From an uncultured Bacilli bacterium (GTDB lineage: Bacteria > Bacillota_I > Bacilli_A > RF39 > UBA660): DNA of 10,565 nucleotides. The DNA is taken from NCBI GenBank assembly GCA_947587565.1, contig CANPYA010000039.1, positions 1 through 10,565 on the forward strand. Direction: 5' to 3'. The notes beneath the pieces are model-generated. The model saw only the letters and a list, made by a program, of their open reading frames with translations. It was not told the origin of the DNA and did not search any database. Shown piece by piece: positions 7,147-10,565 of the stretch (positions are counted from its first letter, which is position 1; each line of letters opens with the position of its first letter). The position numbers and the translations under genes were made by a program.

Positions 7147-8757
7147 TTATTCAAAAGTTATCCGATAAGGTTTTTCCTTACTACCTTCGCCTTCTTTTAA
7201 TTTGGTATTGGCCATAAGATAAAAGGAAGGCCTAGCTCCATGACTATTATATACCCGAAGATAATAACTTCCATAACCAGGAGCACTTGAATACCAAGTG
7301 ATGTAACCATTTGCCGCATAACGGGAAATAGTCCATTCATATATTCCTAAGTATAACCAATTATTTTTCTTAGTATTTTCATCATTATAATTACTTACTG
7401 TTACCGTCCAATATAATGGTAATGTACCATACATATAATCAGAAATATACATTAATCCAATATGGTCTCGGTATTCTATATCTTCTTGAGTACATTCCTT
7501 TGCAGTAGTATTTTTTCCTTGAGCATAACACAAACTATCATTTATTTTTACTTTTTTAGATCCAATTTCACTATCAAAAACATCTTTGCCATTACCAGTA
7601 TTACTCGTTCCTCCAGTTGTCCAAGTATGCTCAGTTATATGATTTTGCAAATATGGTGCTCTGTTGGTTATATAATTATAATAAAATTGATTTAAGTTTA
7701 TTTTATTTAAATTACTATATTGCCACATATTCGTTGAGTTACCACTATTAATATTATTCCAAGTATAATTAGCTAAGTTATTATAATTTGTTCCTTTATA
7801 ATAAGATTGATATTCTCCCCAGGTAGAACTATAAGCATTATAAGATGCCGCCCCTTGAATTGTATTATCTCCTAATTGATTGGCTGTAGCACCTTCAGCT
7901 TTTATTAATTTTATTTCATATAAATTTAATTCATTTTGAAATAAGCCTATGATGCGATATAAATCCTCATCAGTATCACAATCATCAGTTTCTTTATTAT
8001 CTAAACAAACATAATTTTTAGGATTATTTCCAACAAAACGATAAGCTAAATCTCCTGCTTCTAAATTACTATTTGGCATTTCTTCATAATCAGGTAAACC
8101 ATCATGATAGATTAAAGTATTATCTTTATTTCTTATTAAATATTCAGCTAAGGTTTCTCCCCGATTAAATGATTTTACACTTAAGCCTATATTAAATTTT
8201 TTGCCCATAGTATCATTGCTCGCATCTTTATCTAACCAAAGATATAATTTATATTCACTTTCCCCTTTTAAAGGAATATTATTACTATAAACTTTATAGA
8301 TATTTTTATGAGTTCCTTTTATCCCTTTATCTAATTCACTTAATTCATTACTATTAAAATCATTTAAGCCATTATCTGTTTTACTTAATATATTAGATAC
8401 CAAAACTGTACCTTCTTTACTAGTTATAGCAAAATGAATAGCACTATCTTCAATATCATTTGTAGTTAAACTGGTTAAATATAAATTAAAACCGACATAA
8501 TCTTCACAAGTGCTAGTGATGGTAAATTCATAAGGTTTTGTTTCTAATCCCATTTCATCATCCATGGGATAGGTATTTTCTAAATTTATAAAAGAACCAT
8601 TATCTTTTAATTGAATCTTCGCACAAGCCTTAATTGTTATATTACTTTTTTCTTCCTTTTTTTCCACTTGAGGACGCATAAAAGCATAAGTTAAACCTAT
8701 GATACTTAAAGTTAAAATTAAGATACTAATTATAACTAAAATTACCTTTCTTTTCAT
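7147..8757 (-). CDS. Exported or membrane-anchored surface protein with C-terminal GARPSFYL domain
   Basis: The 536-residue protein starts with a short basic tip and one hydrophobic segment (about 5-25, ending GLTYAF), either a signal peptide or an N-terminal anchor, resembling leaders of SipW/TasA/camelysin-type proteins (inference). Residues 35-195 look like a beta-sandwich. LYRIIGLF (267-274) opens a second domain, followed by an Asn/Tyr/Ser/Trp-rich stretch (about 305-365) and a C-terminal block with YEWTISR (473-479), GARPSFYL (507-514) and a GEGSKEKPYRI tail, which recalls end motifs of repeated surface proteins in gut Firmicutes. Six cysteines fall in close pairs (45/84, 251/260, 410/422), consistent with disulfides outside the cell. 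I chose ATG 8757, since GAGG sits 6 bases upstream; an upstream TTG at 8763 directly abuts that site. No enzymatic residues are recognised; adhesion or glycan binding is a guess. Confidence 0.85.
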   Translation of the reverse strand: MKRKVILVIISILILTLSIIGLTYAFMRPQVEKKEEKSNITIKACAKIQLKDNGSFINLENTYPMDDEMGLETKPYEFTITSTCEDYVGFNLYLTSLTTNDIEDSAIHFAITSKEGTVLVSNILSKTDNGLNDFNSNELSELDKGIKGTHKNIYKVYSNNIPLKGESEYKLYLWLDKDASNDTMGKKFNIGLSVKSFNRGETLAEYLIRNKDNTLIYHDGLPDYEEMPNSNLEAGDLAYRFVGNNPKNYVCLDNKETDDCDTDEDLYRIIGLFQNELNLYEIKLIKAEGATANQLGDNTIQGAASYNAYSSTWGEYQSYYKGTNYNNLANYTWNNINSGNSTNMWQYSNLNKINLNQFYYNYITNRAPYLQNHITEHTWTTGGTSNTGNGKDVFDSEIGSKKVKINDSLCYAQGKNTTAKECTQEDIEYRDHIGLMYISDYMYGTLPLYWTVTVSNYNDENTKKNNWLYLGIYEWTISRYAANGYITWYSSAPGYGSYYLRVYNSHGARPSFYLMANTKLKEGEGSKEKPYRITFE

Positions 8758-8763
8758 AAACAA

Positions 8764-8767
8764 CCTC
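8764..8767 (-). promoter_or_regulatory. Ribosome-binding site fixing the surface-protein start
   Basis: The minus strand reads AAAGAGG, six bases, then ATG at 8757-8755. This spacing is ideal for ATG 8757 and rules out the in-frame TTG at 8763-8761, which begins immediately after the GAGG. The site lies only 12 bases from the left tip of the insertion sequence. Confidence 0.8.
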
Positions 8768-8778
8768 TTTTTTATTTT

Positions 8779-8819
8779 AGGTAGTGTGCATAGTTTATAT
8801 ACAAACTACCTGTTTTTTT
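8779..8819 (+). terminator. Terminator-like hairpin in the left tip of the insertion sequence
   Basis: AGGTAGT (8779-8785) pairs with ACTACCT (8805-8811), with partial further pairing inside, and is followed by G and seven Ts (8813-8819). Reading rightward this is an intrinsic terminator placed to stop transcription entering the element from the left. It uses most of the terminal inverted repeat as one arm. On the minus strand it would be a hairpin in the leader of any outward transcript toward the surface gene. Confidence 0.6.
8780..8796 (+). repeat. Left terminal inverted repeat of the insertion sequence
   Basis: GGTAGTGTGCATAGTTT matches the reverse complement of the last 17 bases of the window at 14 of 17 positions. 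It lies 5' of the transposase gene, as expected for an IS end. The general shape (GG start, TGTGCA core, AGTTT end) recalls IS6-type tips, but that comparison is from memory. Confidence 0.75.
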
Positions 8820-8831
8820 CTTTATTTATCT

Positions 8832-8894
8832 ATAATTTCTATATATTTTTTCTTTACCCCCTCTTTTTTGAAGTAATTTTTATATAGAAATTAT
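8832..8894. repeat. 14-bp perfect inverted repeat inside the left end of the element
   Basis: ATAATTTCTATATA (8832-8845) is the exact reverse complement of TATATAGAAATTAT (8881-8894), with a 35-base interval containing a C-rich run (ACCCCCTC). It lies between the left tip and the transposase promoter. It could be a binding site for the transposase or a regulator, or a large loop in outward RNA. No T run follows on either strand, so it is not a terminator. Confidence 0.6.
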
Positions 8895-8910
8895 TATTTT
8901 TATCTATCAA
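8881..8910 (-). promoter_or_regulatory. Possible outward promoter toward the surface-protein gene
   Basis: The minus strand has TTGATA (8910-8905, 5/6) and TATATA (8886-8881, 4/6) with an 18-base spacer. It would transcribe out of the element through its left tip into the surface-protein gene, with a leader of about 115 bases holding the 8779-8811 hairpin. In such AT-rich DNA this is only a candidate, but no native promoter for that gene remains between the element and its start codon. Confidence 0.3.
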
Positions 8911-8913
8911 AAA

Positions 8914-8974
8914 ATGACATTACTCGATATAATGTTTTTAGAATAACAATACACAAGAATCGAGGTAATGTCAT
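8914..8974 (+). promoter_or_regulatory. Fold-back hairpin masking the transposase ribosome site and start codon
   Basis: ATGACATTACTCGAT (8914-8928) pairs with ATCGAGGTAATGTCAT (8959-8974) over 15 bp with one bulged G (8964), around a 30-base loop. The 3' arm contains the ribosome-binding GAGG (8962-8965) and the first two bases of the ATG. RNA containing both arms should therefore not be translated. The 5' arm ends at the -10 box of the transposase promoter, so transcripts begun there would lack it and stay translatable. IS10 and IS50 use the same logic to silence read-through transcripts. Confidence 0.75.
8928..8933 (+). promoter_or_regulatory. -10 box of the transposase promoter
   Basis: A perfect TATAAT lies 39 bases before the transposase ATG. 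No good -35 box exists at 16-18 bases upstream (TATCAA at 8905-8910 is poor), so the promoter should be weak, as is common for transposases. Transcription would start near 8940, downstream of the 5' arm of the masking hairpin. Confidence 0.5.
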
Positions 8975-10403
8975 GTCTAAAATTATATCAATAATCATTA
9001 AATTTTTAAATAGTATTAATAAATTTATTTGGAAAATTATTATTTTTCTTTCCAAATTTATTAAAGTTGATGAAATTAAGCATCTTGATGATAAACCTCA
9101 AGACGTTAAATATCGTTTATTTAATGTTGATGATCCTGCTATTATCGAACCTTTCGTTAAGATTGAACATAAAGATTGGAAACAACTTGTTAAGGATAAT
9201 AACATTAAACCTATTAAACGTAGAAATGGTAAAGATATTTCTATCGATGTTAAATGCCCTTGCTGTGGTGCTCCTAAAGACTATCTTTATGATAACACTG
9301 GTAAAGGTAATCAATTTGAATGTAAAGTTTGTTCTTTTATCTTTTCTACTAATCCTAATAAAGATAAAGATGTTGTTCTTAAATGTCCTCATTGTAGATA
9401 TCAACTTAATTTTAGAACTTCTCGTGATAATTTTGATGTTTATGTTTGTAAAAACAATAATTGTCCTTTTTATCTTAAAAACAAAAAATCTTTAAATGCT
9501 CATGATAGAAATCTTTACAAGGAACATCCTGAAAAGATTAAGTTAAGATATGTTTACCGTAAATTTAATATTGATTTCTCTTCTCTTCAAAAAGACTATC
9601 GTGAGTTCATTAAATCTCCTATCGATTTATCTCGAGCTTATTCTTCTCAATATGTCATTGGTTTATGTCTCACTTATCATGTTAATTATGGCCTTTCTTA
9701 TCGTCAAACCGCTTCAATTCTTAAAGATATTCATGAAGTTTATATTTCTTATAAAACTGTTGAAAATTATTGCAAAGCTGCTTCTTCCATCATTCATCCT
9801 GTTTTAGAGTTTTTTCCTTATGATCTTTCTGATACCATTGCTGCTGATGAAACTTACATTAAAATCTTAGGTAAACAAGCTTATATCTTCTTTTGGTTTG
9901 ATGCTATTAAAAAAATTGTTACTTCTTATCGAGTCTATGATAAACGTGATTCTTTATCTTCTATCAAAGCTGCTTATTCCACTTTAATTAAGTATGATAC
10001 TTTACCTGAATCTTTAAAAGTTATCTCTGATGGTAATCCTATCTATAATGTTGCTGTTCAATATTGGTGTCAGAATGGTTTACCTTTTAAGCTTTATCAG
10101 GTTATTGGTCTTACAAATCAAGATGATATTTCTAAAGAATATCGTTCTGAAAAACAAATCATTGAACGCTTTAATCGTACTTTAAAATATTATTATCGTC
10201 CTAAAGGCGGTTTTTCTTCTCTTGATAATGCCAATTCCTACATGATTTTATTTGCTACTTTTAATAACTTCTTAAGACCAAACAAAGCCTTAGAATGGAA
10301 AACTCCTGTTGAACTTGATGAACTTAAAAATATTTCCAATATGCCTAACAAATGGATTGAACTTCTCAATCTCGGTTATAAATATTCTGATATTTACGCT
10401 TAA
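8973..10403 (+). CDS. DDE transposase with N-terminal zinc-binding domains
   Basis: This 476-residue protein catalyses cut or copy movement of the surrounding element. Residues 1-30 are hydrophobic/amphipathic and unusual for a transposase. Two zinc-ribbon-like modules follow: C95, C98, C117, C120 and C138, C141, C159, C164. A helix-turn-helix-like segment (about 241-271, LSYRQTASILK) precedes the RNase-H-fold catalytic domain with D292 (ADETY), D353 (ISDGNP) and E398 (IIERFNRTLK) as the probable DDE triad. The C-terminus has an FNNFLRPNKAL segment typical of IS6/IS240-like and related integrases. It is much longer than typical IS6 transposases (about 240 aa). The ATG follows GAGG with 7-base spacing. 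The frame is intact, so the enzyme may be active. The exact IS family is uncertain. Confidence 0.9.
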   Translation: MSKIISIIIKFLNSINKFIWKIIIFLSKFIKVDEIKHLDDKPQDVKYRLFNVDDPAIIEPFVKIEHKDWKQLVKDNNIKPIKRRNGKDISIDVKCPCCGAPKDYLYDNTGKGNQFECKVCSFIFSTNPNKDKDVVLKCPHCRYQLNFRTSRDNFDVYVCKNNNCPFYLKNKKSLNAHDRNLYKEHPEKIKLRYVYRKFNIDFSSLQKDYREFIKSPIDLSRAYSSQYVIGLCLTYHVNYGLSYRQTASILKDIHEVYISYKTVENYCKAASSIIHPVLEFFPYDLSDTIAADETYIKILGKQAYIFFWFDAIKKIVTSYRVYDKRDSLSSIKAAYSTLIKYDTLPESLKVISDGNPIYNVAVQYWCQNGLPFKLYQVIGLTNQDDISKEYRSEKQIIERFNRTLKYYYRPKGGFSSLDNANSYMILFATFNNFLRPNKALEWKTPVELDELKNISNMPNKWIELLNLGYKYSDIYA

Positions 10404-10494
10404 GTTTTTTTTTACTTTTAACTTTTTTCATCATGTCTTTTTTTATTATTTACTATTTTCAAAGAACTATTTTTCTATCTTTTTTGATAGATTT

Positions 10495-10526
10495 ATATTA
10501 AAATTTTCATTTTAATATCTTTTTTT
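10495..10526 (+). terminator. Terminator downstream of the transposase
   Basis: ATATTAAAAT (10495-10504) and ATTTTAATAT (10509-10518) form a perfect 10-bp stem with a TTTC loop, followed by C and seven Ts. The stem is entirely A-T, so strength is uncertain. It lies about 90 bases past the transposase stop, still inside the element. A smaller CTATC/GATAG hairpin with a T6 loop is at 10475-10490. Confidence 0.6.
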
Positions 10527-10548
10527 ACTGTGCTACTTATTTTCCATA

Positions 10549-10565
10549 AAACTTTTCACACTATC
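10549..10565 (-). repeat. Right terminal inverted repeat of the insertion sequence
   Basis: Read on the minus strand this is GATAGTGTGAAAAGTTT, differing from the left repeat at positions 2, 10 and 12 only. Its outer end coincides with the final base of the window, so the flanking host DNA is not visible. Confidence 0.75.

Larger units (their letters stand above)
8780..10565 (+). mobile_element. Insertion sequence with zinc-ribbon/DDE transposase
   Basis: One transposase gene (8973-10403) is flanked by 17-bp terminal inverted repeats at 8780-8796 and 10549-10565, giving an element of about 1786 bp. The right tip is the last base of the window, so a few more bases and any target duplication cannot be seen; the bases before the left tip are TTATTTTA. 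Inside are a terminator-like left tip, a 14-bp inverted repeat, a start-codon-masking hairpin and a terminator after the transposase. Codon use differs from the neighbours: CTT, TCT, CCT and CGT are favoured, against TTA in the host genes, which supports recent arrival. It could be an IS6/IS240-related or unnamed family. Confidence 0.85.

Noticed and set aside
7147..8763. TTG start at 8763 for the surface protein
   Set aside because: The GAGG ribosome site directly abuts this TTG, whereas ATG 8757 has a 6-base spacing and begins a normal basic-then-hydrophobic leader.
8832..8894. The 14-bp inverted repeat as a terminator or the end of a second element
   Set aside because: Neither strand has a T run after it, and no matching copy lies near the right end. 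The element tips are better placed at 8780 and 10565.
9067..9495. 142-codon plus-strand frame inside the transposase gene
   Set aside because: It is a +1 shadow rich in Leu, Ile and Met produced by the AT-rich transposase codons, whose own frame carries the zinc motifs.
1..10565. TGA read as tryptophan (Mollicutes code 4)
   Set aside because: All long frames translate intact with TGG for Trp and TGA as a stop, so there is no sign of recoding in this window.

Overview
The window reads as chromosome from a low-GC, low-complexity Bacilli- or Mollicutes-like bacterium (AT-rich, TTA/AAA-heavy codons). It uses the standard meaning of TGA: Trp is encoded by TGG throughout the long genes, and none of the eight annotated genes ends in TGA. 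This fits an uncultured gut Firmicutes/Mycoplasmatota lineage, but no taxonomic marker here fixes it.

Left and centre (about 1-7106), nearly all on the minus strand: a HrcA-type heat-shock operon in the order hrcA, grpE, dnaK, pepF-like oligoendopeptidase F, dnaJ. It is driven by a perfect consensus promoter (TTGACA, 17 bp, TATAAT) with two imperfect CIRCE operators, one over the transcription start and one over the -35 region. hrcA/grpE overlap by 1 base and pepF/dnaJ by 8 bases, so the group is tightly coupled. The unusual member is the M3-family peptidase between dnaK and dnaJ. A hairpin in the dnaK-pepF gap can pair in two mutually exclusive ways, one of which masks the pepF ribosome-binding site. 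dnaJ ends in a terminator that contains its own stop codon. After it comes a small unrecognised gene with its own promoter and terminator. At the left edge an extended -10 promoter and a strong ribosome-binding site point to another leftward gene whose body lies outside the window.

Right (7147-10565): a leftward gene for a 536-residue, membrane-anchored or secreted surface protein. Immediately upstream of it is an insertion sequence with a 476-residue zinc-ribbon/DDE transposase reading rightward. I find 17-bp terminal inverted repeats (14/17 matching) at 8780-8796 and 10549-10565, so the element fills the rest of the window and its right tip coincides with the window's last base. Its left tip lies 22 bases before the start codon of the surface gene and has therefore separated that gene from its original upstream region.

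The element carries two apparent safeguards against transcription entering from outside: a terminator-like hairpin in the left tip, and a 15-bp stem that masks the transposase ribosome-binding site and start codon. The 5' arm of that stem lies upstream of the start site expected for the transposase's own promoter, so only read-through RNA would fold. No CRISPR array, RNA gene or clearly novel multi-gene system is visible. The most unusual material is the element's control architecture, its placement beside the surface gene, and the pepF insertion in the chaperone operon.
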